Positions 35,148-43,734 of a DNA stretch of 64,000 nucleotides are shown here, piece after piece. Below the pieces are notes generated by a model that saw only the letters and a program-made list of their open reading frames with translations, searched no databases and had not been told where the DNA came from. Every line of letters starts with the position of its first letter. Position 1 is the first letter of the stretch. The position numbers and the translations under genes are program-made. The stretch is taken from assembly GCA_938091115.1 (NCBI GenBank), contig CALKNI010000092.1, positions 17,014-81,013 on the forward strand, in the 5' to 3' direction. The DNA comes from an uncultured Pirellulaceae bacterium. Lineage in GTDB: Bacteria > Planctomycetota > Planctomycetia > Pirellulales > Pirellulaceae.

Positions 35148-36122
35148 TTAATTCGGGAAAAGAGACGCGTGGCTCTGCCCCGGGATGGCTTGAAGTTCAG
35201 TCGTTGGTTCAAGGAAGGAACATGAGCCAAAGGAAAGTATTGATTTGCTCCGTAGCGTTTTAATCCGATCGGCTTGAACCTTGAAGTTTCCCCAGAAAAT
35301 TTCATTGTCGTTGACTCCGAACAGAGTTGGTTCTTTTGCGGACAAGATTTCTGTTAGCTCGTCGATACTAAGTGCGTGTTCCCAACTCATCATAGTAGCG
35401 TAAAAGACATTTAGAAAACCGAACATTGTTGCGGTTTGTGAGTCTGCTTCATAAGTTAATCGATAATCGCTGCGAACAGGATGATGAAGCCCTGCGGTTG
35501 CTTTAAAGGCTACTCTTGCTTTACTGCAATTCCAAATGAACCTAGCCAATTCTTCAGGGGTGGGAATTAAACTAGCAGACGTTCCCCCGGTACGGATTTT
35601 AGCAAAAAGGTCTTTATTCGAAGTGTCATTTTTTAGCCGATGCACCAAATCACTGGGATCGCTGGCGTGTGGGAATTCCAGAAATGATTGAATGCCTGTT
35701 GGGAGTCGCTCGAGTGTGGCTTCCAGGTTTGCAAGATTGGGTGTTTTTACTTCAATCGCATCAACCATGTCGTTTGCGATATTCTCTTGGTTGTTGGAAT
35801 TGTTGAATTTTTGAATGAGATCGATTGCAGACTCAAATTTTTGAAAACTTTCTTGCGCATCAAGGTTTTCAATTGGCGGCACGAGTGCACTGATTCTCCA
35901 GGGGCGAGCGGGCGAAGAGATTTCGCTTACTTGCGAATTTCGGAGCTCGCCATATTCCCCGAGTCGCGATGCGGGAATAATTAACCGGCCTAACATTGAA
36001 TGTTCGGTCGAATGGACATACTGATGGTAGTTGGCAACCACAGCATCCATCGCCAGGGATGCTGGTGGGAAAAGCCCCGCATAGTCAACCGATTCACGCA
36101 TCAATTCGGACATTTGATTCAT
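35148..36122 (-). CDS. Uncharacterised protein paired with fumarylacetoacetase
   Basis: A 324-residue soluble protein I cannot assign. It begins with the striking motif ESVDYAGLFPPASLAMDAVV and has alternating beta/alpha segments compatible with a TIM-barrel or similar fold: MLGRLIIPASRLGEYGEL, ISALVPPIEN, AIEVKTPNLANLEATLERLP, SFLEFPHASDPSDLV, LFAKIRTGGTSASLIPTPEE, VAFKATAGLHHPVRSDYRLT. The motifs KIRTGG, FKATAGLHHP and the final HAL..DEL helix look like an active or ligand site. It is transcribed with fahA, so a role in tyrosine or a related aromatic pathway is likely but unproven. It has no signal peptide. ATG start without a strong RBS. Confidence 0.78.
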   Translation of the reverse strand: MNQMSELMRESVDYAGLFPPASLAMDAVVANYHQYVHSTEHSMLGRLIIPASRLGEYGELRNSQVSEISSPARPWRISALVPPIENLDAQESFQKFESAIDLIQKFNNSNNQENIANDMVDAIEVKTPNLANLEATLERLPTGIQSFLEFPHASDPSDLVHRLKNDTSNKDLFAKIRTGGTSASLIPTPEELARFIWNCSKARVAFKATAGLHHPVRSDYRLTYEADSQTATMFGFLNVFYATMMSWEHALSIDELTEILSAKEPTLFGVNDNEIFWGNFKVQADRIKTLRSKSILSFGSCSFLEPTTELQAIPGQSHASLFPN

Positions 36123-36273
36123 GAGGAGCTACTCGTTTTGAAAATGGATTTAACAGTCGAAATCGTACTATTGATGGTGCGATTGGACAACGACCGACAG
36201 CCGTTTGTAAGCCAAAACGGCGGCTTAAAGGGACTGGCGAAAACGAACGGACTCGTCTTTCGAAAATCGCATT

Positions 36274-36300
36274 AAAAAAACCCCCGGAATTAGCCGGGGG
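36274..36300 (-). terminator. Rho-independent terminator of the HTH membrane protein gene
   Basis: Stem CCCCCGG/CCGGGGG (36281-36287 and 36294-36300) with a 6-base loop; on the minus strand it is followed by TTTTTTT (complement of 36274-36280). It lies 45 bases after the stop of the upstream minus-strand gene. Confidence 0.88.
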
Positions 36301-36345
36301 TCATTTAGTTTGTAGATGAGAGCCCACGATATGGACTTTAGGCGT

Positions 36346-37506
36346 TTAGCCGTTCATACCAACTAGCCCGAGGAAGAAGTTCATAACACTTCCATTAACA
36401 ACTTCATCGTTGGGAAGCCCAAGGTTCTGAATTAAGCCGTAGGCAATCATTCCGCCCGCCACGAGCAAGAAGGCAACGAGGCCGAGACTTAGTACTTGCC
36501 AGATTGTGTAGGGCGCTTCTGGTAGAGCTGCCGGTCCAACTGCGGCGGGCATCATACCGCCGTCGTTATAAGGCATACCTCCGTCGAAACCACCTTCATC
36601 CATTATCATCGGTTGAGCTGGGAATGCATCGCTGTCTCCAAGGCCAGAAGAGGACGATTCCTCCGCGTAAATTTCGGAGTCTTCAAGTGCAATGACTTGT
36701 GATCCACTTGAATCATCTTCGTCCATCGACGCTTCCAGAGGCGTCAGGTTAAAGTCGTCTTCCTGCATCATAGTTGCCGCTTCAGAGTCGGCAGCACTAT
36801 CCAGGACGATCATGTCATCATCTTCAGGCAGTTCTAGAGAATCAATGTCAGAACCTCCGAGTTCCAGAGGTTCGTCACCTAGGCCAATTACACTCGCGCT
36901 GGAATCAAGCATGATTTCGGAATTTGAATCGCTGTCGTCGAGAATCAAATCACTGTCTGCGAAGTCGCTATCTAACTCGGCACTCTCTTCAAAAGAAGTG
37001 CTGTCAGCAAGCGACAGTTCATCCGAGAATAGATCGTCTTGTGATAAAAGAATGTCTTCTTCTGATAAAAGAAGGTCTTCTTCTTTTCCAGCACCTAGCA
37101 TTTTTCCTGTGTCCGACGCACTGTCAGCTTTCTCAGGGTCATCATCAAGGAGGTCAGCCGAATCGCCTGCATTCTTACTGCTTTCCGAAGCAAGACTGAG
37201 ACTGCTGCTGCCAAAAGACAGGCCGTCATCCAAAACCTCGCCGCTTTCTTCAAGCTTGATCGAGCCACTTAACTCGCTTGCTGGCAATTCGAGCTCAACA
37301 GAAGAGTCTTCCTCGTAGGCGGCACCGCCCTGCTTCAGGGTGATATTTAACTCACCGGCAACTCGCTCGAGTTCTGTTTGCTTGAACTTCCAATTCGCAC
37401 CGTCTTTATATCCGAAAATTTCGTTGTTTGAACGAAGCTCGGTCAGCTGCTCTACAGTCATACCGAGCATGCTTGCGGCTTCGTCCATCGGAATAAGATT
37501 TGACAT
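36346..37506 (-). CDS. Membrane-anchored helix-turn-helix protein with acidic linker
   Basis: A 386-residue three-part protein. Residues 1-55 form a MerR/excisionase-type winged-helix DNA-binding domain (LIPMDEAASMLGMTVEQLTE, LRSNNEIFGYKDGANWKFKQ). Residues about 60-325 are a very acidic, low-complexity stretch built of D, S, E and L with quasi-repeats (LLLSEEDILLSQDDLF, DLILDDSDS, SLELPEDDDMIVLDS). Residues about 335-360 are a transmembrane helix (WQVLSLGLVAFLLVAGGMIA), followed by a short tail. The topology would put the HTH in the cytoplasm. Function unknown: possibly a membrane-tethered regulator or a chromosome tether. Monocistronic, with its own terminator; ATG with GGAG 12-15 bases upstream. 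Confidence 0.85.
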   Translation of the reverse strand: MSNLIPMDEAASMLGMTVEQLTELRSNNEIFGYKDGANWKFKQTELERVAGELNITLKQGGAAYEEDSSVELELPASELSGSIKLEESGEVLDDGLSFGSSSLSLASESSKNAGDSADLLDDDPEKADSASDTGKMLGAGKEEDLLLSEEDILLSQDDLFSDELSLADSTSFEESAELDSDFADSDLILDDSDSNSEIMLDSSASVIGLGDEPLELGGSDIDSLELPEDDDMIVLDSAADSEAATMMQEDDFNLTPLEASMDEDDSSGSQVIALEDSEIYAEESSSSGLGDSDAFPAQPMIMDEGGFDGGMPYNDGGMMPAAVGPAALPEAPYTIWQVLSLGLVAFLLVAGGMIAYGLIQNLGLPNDEVVNGSVMNFFLGLVGMNG

Positions 37507-37981
37507 GTGGTTACAGCTCCATTAGTTGGCAACGCCAATCAATTTTCGGGGTCTATCTCTAGGTTGTATCTTGCCCAGTCTTCTTAACCGGGGTGATTTA
37601 ATGTCCCAAGTATAACTTGGTTAAACGGTCGGCGGTCGAATCTCATCAACCGAAACCCATAAATTTTCATATTTTTGGGTGAATCCACCGGTGAATGCTG
37701 GAATTGGGATACGTCGCTACATTTTAAAAGTAGATTCATGCAAATCCGAACATGAACCCTTTTGTTCTTCGGCACTACGGATAAATAAGATTGAGAAATG
37801 ATGGTCTGCCGCGCTATTCGGCACAGACGGCGGATTGATTTACTCTCAAGAACTGAATCATTGTGGCAGTCGATATAATCCGGAGGCTTTGCGGATTTAG
37901 TAGACTAATCTTAATCGCTGCAAGCTGACCCGGGTTCGTCCATGAACGGGCTAGGTTGGCGAGGGATTGGAGCGCGAGAGT
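37507..37981. other. Intergenic region of 475 bases with a 15-base palindrome
   Basis: Lies between the ABC exporter and the HTH protein gene and should hold the latter's promoter. It contains CCAAGT-ATA-ACTTGG at 37606-37620, about 100 bases upstream of the HTH gene start. On the minus strand this palindrome includes TATACT, a good -10-like hexamer, but no convincing -35 was found. A bulged CCCG..TTC/GAACGGG stem lies at 37929-37950. No open frame or RNA gene supported. Confidence 0.35.
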
Positions 37982-38830
37982 CTAACTGCTAGCGCTTCGG
38001 TAGCTCTTTAAAGCCTGTTTAAATACCCAGCGACTTGCCATCAGGCTCCAGATGGAACCGACGATTGCGTAGGCTGCCAATCCCCATTCCCATGATTTCC
38101 AAGGCGTACCCAAAGGCTGAGCCAAAATTCGAGCGGGAATGTTGGATACGACTAATATGGGTACGACGAAAGTGAACGTCCCCCACAGTGCCATACCGAC
38201 ACCACTGCGCTGATAAATTTCCATGGGGTAGCGATAGAAATTGGTGATGTAGAACCAGAAGTTGTAGAGGTTTTGGTTTCTGCCAAACCAAATACTGGTT
38301 GAGGCGAGACAGATCATCACACTGTACATTACCACTGCGCCGCAACCAATGAAAAAAAGAAATGCGGGGATGCTAAAAACAGAAAAATAGATCTCTCGTT
38401 CTTGCATCAATTCACGCAGTGAATGTGCGATTAACATGACTCCTAGAATTCCATTTGGTAATTGGGACCAGTTTATTCTTGGAAAAGAAATTAAGAACTG
38501 AGTATCGATCGGTTTCAGTAATGCGAAATCGAGATTGCCGGTGCGAATCAATTCGCTAAATTCTGCGGCATTCGCCATAAATAAAGTTTGTATCAGACTG
38601 TTGATGATCCAGATGGTGCCGAGAAATAAAAAAAACTCATGCTCATGCCAGCCAGAGTCTAATCCAATTTCACCAGTGTGTTGGTAAATGATCTTAAACA
38701 ACCCCCAATTCATACCGGCCCACGCCATAGATGAAAGGCACTGCAAGATAAAATTCAATCGAAATGACATATCTCGCACGAGCGAGTTTCTTGCAAATGT
38801 CAAAAATACTTTTAGGTACGAGGGGTGCAC
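37982..38830 (-). CDS. ABC-2 type transporter permease (second permease)
   Basis: A 282-residue integral membrane protein with six hydrophobic segments, of the DUF990-like ABC-2 family (compare COG3694). Landmarks: FARNSLVRDMSFRLNFILQC near the start, IRTGNLDFALLKPIDTQFLI and YPMEIYQRSGVGMALWGTFT. The segment on GNLDFALLKPID is typical of these permeases, which work as heteromers with a second permease and a COG4586-like ATPase. GTG start. It is the third gene of the ATPase-permease-permease set; substrate unknown. Confidence 0.88.
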   Translation of the reverse strand: MHPSYLKVFLTFARNSLVRDMSFRLNFILQCLSSMAWAGMNWGLFKIIYQHTGEIGLDSGWHEHEFFLFLGTIWIINSLIQTLFMANAAEFSELIRTGNLDFALLKPIDTQFLISFPRINWSQLPNGILGVMLIAHSLRELMQEREIYFSVFSIPAFLFFIGCGAVVMYSVMICLASTSIWFGRNQNLYNFWFYITNFYRYPMEIYQRSGVGMALWGTFTFVVPILVVSNIPARILAQPLGTPWKSWEWGLAAYAIVGSIWSLMASRWVFKQALKSYRSASS

Positions 38831-38925
38831 TATGATTTATTAATTAAGTGAAATCGGTATTCGGTAAATTGGTAGTCAATAAAGGTCGCTAGCTAAATTA
38901 AAAAAGTAAGATGTCGGATTGTAAC

Positions 38926-39786
38926 TTAACCACCGTAACCACTGTAACGCTTTATGCCGCGGTGCCACAAAATCCTTGAGAGCACGATGAAGAAAACAAC
39001 CCAGCCAACTTCAGCCAACAGACCACGATACATTTCGGGCCCCTCTATTTTCTCAAGAAATACGGCTGCCGGAAAATAAGCTAGATATTTAAATGGAAGG
39101 TACTCGACCAGCTGCCGAATATTGAATGGTTCCGCGGGTAACAATTCTAGTGGAAACATGTGTCCTGAAAGTAAAAAGTTCATCAACATGTATATGAAAG
39201 TCAGGGAGGTGACTTCTAAAAACCAAAAACCAACCAGACCGATACAGCACTCGAGATAAAAACCAAGAAGAAAAGAGAGGACCAGCGAGGCGAAAAATAC
39301 GGCAAGTGCATTTGGTGGTGGCCACCCTTCGATGAAAAAGTCACGGCACAGGAAAAAAACCAAAGCAAACGGCAGTGTTGCTATTAGGTAATAAACCAGT
39401 TTGTGTGCGAGCCGCTGCATTAACAAACAGCCTTGCATATCGACCGGTTGGATCAGGAATTTTTTAACTTCGCCATTGCGTATTTGATTCGCAATCCCAC
39501 CGGTAAGGCCCGGCATGCTCGAAAAAGCACGGCTAATGATGACGAGCAGGTAGTAAGCAACCATATCTCCGTATTTATAACCTGCGATATTCCCATCCGG
39601 CCCTGTCCCGGAGTTCGTGGTATCAGTATTGGAGATGACATCGTAAATCGCCCACCACAAGAAGATTTGCGTTAGTGTTGGGAGAAACCGCATGAGGGTT
39701 CCAAGCATAAAATCTGCGCGGTAAATCAAACGCTCGTTGATCGAGATTTTGAAAAATGTCCACCAGATTACCGCGGATTCGAGCAT
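38926..39786 (-). CDS. ABC-2 type transporter permease (first permease)
   Basis: A 286-residue polytopic membrane protein of the ABC-2 superfamily, related to COG4587. It begins VIWWTFFKISINERLIYRAD, continues with LTQIFLWWAIYDVI and contains IRNGEVKKFLIQPVDMQGCL, the same G-(E/N)-(V/L)-(K/D) pattern as in the other permease. The C-terminal LSGHMFPLELLPAEPFN and LPFKYLAYFPAAVFLEKIEG are typical. ATG at 39786 chosen over a TTG at 39801. Located between the ATPase gene and the second permease gene on the same strand. Confidence 0.88.
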   Translation of the reverse strand: MLESAVIWWTFFKISINERLIYRADFMLGTLMRFLPTLTQIFLWWAIYDVISNTDTTNSGTGPDGNIAGYKYGDMVAYYLLVIISRAFSSMPGLTGGIANQIRNGEVKKFLIQPVDMQGCLLMQRLAHKLVYYLIATLPFALVFFLCRDFFIEGWPPPNALAVFFASLVLSFLLGFYLECCIGLVGFWFLEVTSLTFIYMLMNFLLSGHMFPLELLPAEPFNIRQLVEYLPFKYLAYFPAAVFLEKIEGPEMYRGLLAEVGWVVFFIVLSRILWHRGIKRYSGYGG

Positions 39787-39920
39787 TCGAGACGTGTTCA
39801 AATAAAGACGATGGTATTAAACAAAGGGGGTGAAATCGAAAATGGAAAATTATATGGAAAACTAAGGTTCGTCGACAAACAGTTCGCTGCGGCGTGAGCG
39901 TCGCTTAAATCCAATAGGCG

Positions 39921-40937
39921 TCATTGCGAGTTAGAGTGTGTTGCCTCACGCCGACTTTTTTCTTCCGCTTGTGAAAATACATTTGAAATCACTTCTTCGA
40001 GAGGCGGATCTTCGACAACGATGTCGTCAACAGCATGTTCAGCCAAGATCTGGCTAAGCACCCGCCCTACCCCGTCCCGGTTTACGCGGAATTTAATTTT
40101 AGGCGCGTCAATTTCAATGAGATTAGGGATTTTTGAAATAGCTTCGAGGGAACGGTCGTCGTGCATCTGGAGCGTGACTATTTTATCTCCACTAAACTGA
40201 TCTACGATGTCTTCGAGTGAGCCATCATGATAAATCGAGCCATTGGCGATGATGACAACACGCTTACAAAGTGCTTCAATATCCTTCATATAATGACTGG
40301 TAAGCAAAATTGTATTGTTTTGTTCCTGTTGATACGATTTCAAGAATTCCTGGATTTTGTGTTGCGCGACAACATCCAGTCCAATTGTCGGTTCATCTAA
40401 TAAAAGTACATCTGGTTTGTGGATGAGCGCGGCGATCAATTCCATTTTCATCCGTTCGCCAAGCGATAGCTCGCGAACGGGGCGCCCGAGTAAGTTTGTG
40501 ACGTTGAGCATTTCGCATAACTCGTCACGTGTCCGTTCGAATTCATCTTTGGGGACACAGTAGATGTGTTGATTCAGACGGAAGGATTCCATGGCCGGCA
40601 AGTCCCACCACAGTTGATTTTTTTGTCCCATCACCAAAGCAAATTTGCGACGATATTCGTTTTCACGTTCCCAGGGAACGTGGCCTAATACCCGGGCGGA
40701 ACCCTGATCGGGGTTGATCACTCCCGACAGCAATTTGAGGGTGGTCGTTTTACCCGCCCCGTTTGGACCGAGGAAAGCGACGAATTCTCCTTCTTCGACT
40801 GTGAGGTTGATGTCCTTGACGGCATGGACTTCCCGATATTCCCGGTGAAAAAGCCCGTGGATCGAAGCGATTAAGCCCTCTTGTTTTTGATAGACCCTGT
40901 AGGTTTTTGATAAGTTTTTTATTTCGATGGTTGGCAT
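39921..40937 (-). CDS. ABC transporter ATP-binding protein
   Basis: A 338-residue ATPase of the COG4586-type exporter family. Walker A is GPNGAGKTTTLKLLSG, the Q-loop MGQKNQLWWDLPA, the signature VRELSLGERMKMELIAALI and Walker B VLLLDEPTIGLDVVAQHKIQ, followed by the H-loop LLTSHYMKDIEALC. The C-terminal 80 residues form an extra beta-rich regulatory domain (KIVTLQMHDDRSLEAISKIP). ATG at 40937 (MPTIEIKNLSKTYRV) is better than the TTG at 40970. Its partners are the two permeases downstream. Substrate unknown; related systems export lipids or drugs. Confidence 0.93.
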   Translation of the reverse strand: MPTIEIKNLSKTYRVYQKQEGLIASIHGLFHREYREVHAVKDINLTVEEGEFVAFLGPNGAGKTTTLKLLSGVINPDQGSARVLGHVPWERENEYRRKFALVMGQKNQLWWDLPAMESFRLNQHIYCVPKDEFERTRDELCEMLNVTNLLGRPVRELSLGERMKMELIAALIHKPDVLLLDEPTIGLDVVAQHKIQEFLKSYQQEQNNTILLTSHYMKDIEALCKRVVIIANGSIYHDGSLEDIVDQFSGDKIVTLQMHDDRSLEAISKIPNLIEIDAPKIKFRVNRDGVGRVLSQILAEHAVDDIVVEDPPLEEVISNVFSQAEEKSRREATHSNSQ

Positions 40938-41223
40938 TTCCGGATTATAAATCGGTTTGCCGGTAACCAAAAGGCGACTAAAATTTGGCGTAGATGTTTT
41001 CCTTTTGAAAACGAAGGATGATGACGACGCTCGCGGACGTTACGCCAAACTTCTCCGGGGCGATATCCGCCCTAATAAGAGTCCTTTTGTTTCCTCCTTT
41101 CGAAATTTCACGTTTGCCGTTTGAGTTTGCGTGGATTTATCTTGCGGAATTAGATTGAGGTTTTCGTTTCTCCGGCGGCGGGTTACATTTTTAGCGACGA
41201 CACTTTACCAAGGGATAGCTAAC

Positions 41224-41715
41224 GTGAATCAAGATACCCTTCGAATTGGAATCGGTCACGATACGCATCGGCTGAAACCGGGCGGCCCGTTGCGAATTGG
41301 CGGGATTGATATTGATCACAGCCACTCTCTAGATGGGCACAGCGATGCCGACGTGCTGCTGCATGCGGTGACCGATGCGATTCTTGGGGCAGCGGCGTTG
41401 GGTGACATCGGTGAGTTGTTTCCCGACACAGATCCTCAAAATAAGATGAAGGATTCCGGAGAAATGTTGAAAACCGCATTTGCAAAAGTGACGAGTGCTG
41501 GTTTTAAAATCAATAACATTGATTGTATTATCTTTGCTCAGAAACCAAAGTTGTCGCCAGTCAAAAGGAAGATCGCAAACCGGATTGCGGAAATTTTAGA
41601 GATCAACTCCGATCAAGTTGGAGTCAAAGCAAAAACCGGCGAAGGAGTGGGAACCGTTGGACTTCATGAAGTCATTATGGCGGAGTGTATCGTGCTTTTG
41701 TGTAGGACGGTGTAA
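41224..41715 (+). CDS. ispF: 2-C-methyl-D-erythritol 2,4-cyclodiphosphate synthase
   Basis: MEP-pathway enzyme that forms MEcPP, a trimeric zinc enzyme of isoprenoid synthesis. The 163 residues from GTG at 41224 match the usual length. Metal ligands are in IGIGHDTHRLKPGGP and in LDGHSDADVLLHAVTDAILG; the downstream motif GELFPDTD and the C-terminal KAKTGEGVGTVG are conserved. An upstream in-frame ATG at 41131 would add 31 basic residues with no family match and is rejected. ruvC follows after 3 bases. Confidence 0.95.
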   Translation: MNQDTLRIGIGHDTHRLKPGGPLRIGGIDIDHSHSLDGHSDADVLLHAVTDAILGAAALGDIGELFPDTDPQNKMKDSGEMLKTAFAKVTSAGFKINNIDCIIFAQKPKLSPVKRKIANRIAEILEINSDQVGVKAKTGEGVGTVGLHEVIMAECIVLLCRTV

Positions 41716-41718
41716 TCG

Positions 41719-42228
41719 ATGGCGCGATCGAAAGAAACACGCGTTCTCGGAATTGATCCGGGGTTGAATATCACCGGGTACGGGGTGATCTCGATTTGTG
41801 ATAAAGAAATATCGGTAGTTGAAGCTGGGGTCATTCGAAGTAAGCGTACAGACAGTTTCCCAAACCGTTTGAACAGTATTCACCAAGGAATTACTGATGT
41901 GATTGAATCACTCAAGCCCGACTGCGTTGGCTTAGAGGACTTGTACAGTCACTACGAACGTCCCCAAACGGCTATCATTATGGGGCATGCACGAGGGGTG
42001 ATCAGTTTGGCCGTAGGACAAAATGAATTGCCATTGCACGGTTATGCTGCGACACAAATTAAAAAAGTACTCACTGGGAATGGGCGTGCTCCCAAGGTGC
42101 AGGTTCAACATGCAGTTGCACGACAATTAAATCTATTGGAAATTCCCGAACCGGCTGATGTTGCCGACGCGTTAGCGATTGCACTTTGTCATTATTTTTT
42201 ATCGCTGCGTACAGCAACTCTTACTTAA
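41719..42228 (+). CDS. ruvC: Holliday junction endonuclease RuvC
   Basis: Resolvase that cleaves Holliday junctions together with RuvAB. The 169 residues carry the four acidic catalytic residues in order: Asp13 (LGIDPGLNITGYG), Glu73 (VGLEDLY), and Asp147 and Asp150 (PADVADALAIALCHY). ATG start 3 bases after the ispF stop, so they probably share a transcript. ruvA follows 24 bases on; ruvB is not here. Confidence 0.96.
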   Translation: MARSKETRVLGIDPGLNITGYGVISICDKEISVVEAGVIRSKRTDSFPNRLNSIHQGITDVIESLKPDCVGLEDLYSHYERPQTAIIMGHARGVISLAVGQNELPLHGYAATQIKKVLTGNGRAPKVQVQHAVARQLNLLEIPEPADVADALAIALCHYFLSLRTATLT

Positions 42229-42252
42229 ACATAAAGTTATGAAAGAGACCTC

Positions 42253-42882
42253 TTGATTACCAAATTAACCGGCCAGCTTTTGGCATTACAGGAAACAACA
42301 GTTTCGATCGAAATCGACCCCTTTGAATACGAAGTGGCGGTTCCTGATTTTACTCGCCGGCATCTTCAAATGAGCCTTGATGAAAAGGTCACTCTCTTCA
42401 CAATTCAATACATCGACGGCAATCCGCAAAAAGGAGGACGGATGACCCCTCGGTTGATTGGATTCAATAGCCAGATCGAGCGTCAGTTTTTTGAATTGTT
42501 TTGCTCCGTGCCAGGACTCGGTGTGAAAAAGGCGCTGAAGGCAATGGTTCGACCTGTCCAGGATATTGCGAAGTCGATTGAAGACCAAGATGTTAAGTCG
42601 CTCACGACGCTTCCCGGGATAGGGCCGGCGATGGCCGAGAAGATCGTTGCTCAATTGCGGCGGAAAATGGCTAAATTTGCACTGCTGGTGCAGCAGGACC
42701 CGACACAGCAAGCGAGTGATGTTGAGCGAAACATCGTGGACGAAACATTTCAAGTTCTGTTGGCGCTGGGGCACAGCGAGATTGATGCTCGGAAGCTACT
42801 CGAAGAACCGCTTGCCGGAAAGCAAAAATTCAAAGATGTCGAGGCCCTACTGCAGGCAGTCTACGAACAAGCTAATCGATGA
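42253..42882 (+). CDS. ruvA: Holliday junction branch migration protein RuvA
   Basis: Tetrameric junction-binding subunit of the RuvAB helicase. The 209 residues contain an N-terminal OB domain ([20 protein letters not shown]), two helix-hairpin-helix motifs ([16 protein letters not shown] and [17 protein letters not shown]) and a C-terminal RuvB-binding domain ([20 protein letters not shown]). It is more divergent than ispF and ruvC: the first HhH lacks the usual LIKVNGVGPK form. TTG start with GAGACC upstream. Ends before a bidirectional terminator. Confidence 0.92.
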   Translation: MITKLTGQLLALQETTVSIEIDPFEYEVAVPDFTRRHLQMSLDEKVTLFTIQYIDGNPQKGGRMTPRLIGFNSQIERQFFELFCSVPGLGVKKALKAMVRPVQDIAKSIEDQDVKSLTTLPGIGPAMAEKIVAQLRRKMAKFALLVQQDPTQQASDVERNIVDETFQVLLALGHSEIDARKLLEEPLAGKQKFKDVEALLQAVYEQANR

Positions 42883-42985
42883 TTTGGGCTTATTGATGAT
42901 GAAACGCTGGATAAAGCTTCTTCTGCATTCACTAATTTAAGCGAGCCTTGTCAGTGCTATCTGAGCTCACTGGTATTGAACCAGC

Positions 42986-43019
42986 AAAAAAGCCATCGAA
43001 GAACTTCGATGGCTTTTGA
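42986..43019. terminator. Bidirectional Rho-independent terminator
   Basis: A 14-bp perfect stem AAAAGCCATCGAAG/CTTCGATGGCTTTT (42988-43001 and 43004-43017), with A residues on its left and T residues on its right, so it works in both directions. It separates the convergent ruvA and small secreted protein genes. Confidence 0.92.
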
Positions 43020-43054
43020 AATTTTGCTCGATAAAGCTGTCTTAAACCCTTTGT

Positions 43055-43378
43055 TTAAAACACATCGGTCAGGAAGTGGTGACCGAAATGGTAACGTCGA
43101 GGTGACGGATAGTAGTTGTGCCACTGCTTGTTGTAAACTGGTACTCGCATTTCTGCGGGGTAGCGATGGTACAGGCTGTCAGCACTACGGAAGTACTCGT
43201 TCCCCCAGTAATTCTGTGGGTAAGTAACATACGGATAGTGATAGAACCGGTCCATGTTACGTGAGCCTTGTTGGCCCCAACTGGCACCGTAGGCGGGTTG
43301 TTGAGCTTGTGCTGTTGACTGACCGATTACTGCGAAAGCACATACGCAAATTGCAACGGCGAATAGACGACGGATCAT
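43055..43378 (-). CDS. Small secreted Tyr/His/Arg-rich protein
   Basis: A 107-residue protein with a clear signal peptide (RRLFAVAICVCAFAVIGQST then AQAQQ). The mature part is about 80 residues, rich in Y, H, R, P and N (MDRFYHYPYVTYPQNYWGNE, RYPAEMRVPVYN, YYPSPRRYHFGHHFLTDVF). Similar small proteins occur in planctomycete genomes, sometimes labelled calmodulin-binding, a label I would not rely on. The composition suggests a wall, extracellular-matrix or metal-binding role, which is speculation. I choose ATG at 43378 just before the signal peptide; an earlier frame start at 43420 adds a non-signal segment. RBS GGAGGA lies about nine bases upstream. Confidence 0.8.
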   Translation of the reverse strand: MIRRLFAVAICVCAFAVIGQSTAQAQQPAYGASWGQQGSRNMDRFYHYPYVTYPQNYWGNEYFRSADSLYHRYPAEMRVPVYNKQWHNYYPSPRRYHFGHHFLTDVF

Positions 43379-43484
43379 GGAGTTCTTCCTCCTCAATAGC
43401 ACTGTCAACGAACAGTGCAAATGGACGGGTTTTGGCTGACTGAGGTTTTACGGTAATTGTGTTTTCTTGTTGATTCGACAGCGG

Positions 43485-43724
43485 CTAGTCAATCGGATCA
43501 AGAATCTGTTTCCAGCGGGGTAAATCCGCCGTGAAACTGATACCAGCTAGAAAAGCTGCATTAACCGTTTGTTCGACATTATCAATACATAAATGCCAGC
43601 AAGAAATGATTAGCCCGTAAAGTTTACCTAGGTTGGTGCTGCCATTTTTAAAAGTCCTTACTTTGGCGGGGTAATTGCCCCCGATCACGCCAACAGTCGC
43701 GTTCAAGAACCAAGCCGGCAGCAA
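43485..43724 (-). CDS. Doubtful small open frame after the RND exporter gene
   Basis: A 79-codon frame beginning with TTG 10 bases after the stop of the RND/MMPL exporter gene. It has balanced codon use and hydrophobic stretches (WFLNATVGVIGG, LYGLIISCWHLCI) but no known domain and no ATG. It could be a small cotranscribed protein or noncoding DNA. Confidence 0.28.
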   Translation of the reverse strand: MLPAWFLNATVGVIGGNYPAKVRTFKNGSTNLGKLYGLIISCWHLCIDNVEQTVNAAFLAGISFTADLPRWKQILDPID

Positions 43725-43734
43725 CAGTGGTTGG

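Noticed and set aside
36692..37318. 208-codon plus-strand open frame, serine-rich
   Set aside because: It is the antisense of the D/S/E-rich linker of the HTH membrane protein, whose codon pattern leaves the reverse frame open; no start context or domain.
41131..41223. 31-codon N-terminal extension of IspF
   Set aside because: Basic and unlike any IspF N-terminus; starting at the GTG gives the standard length.
42286..42774. 162-codon minus-strand frame
   Set aside because: Antisense to ruvA, which has clear OB and HhH motifs.
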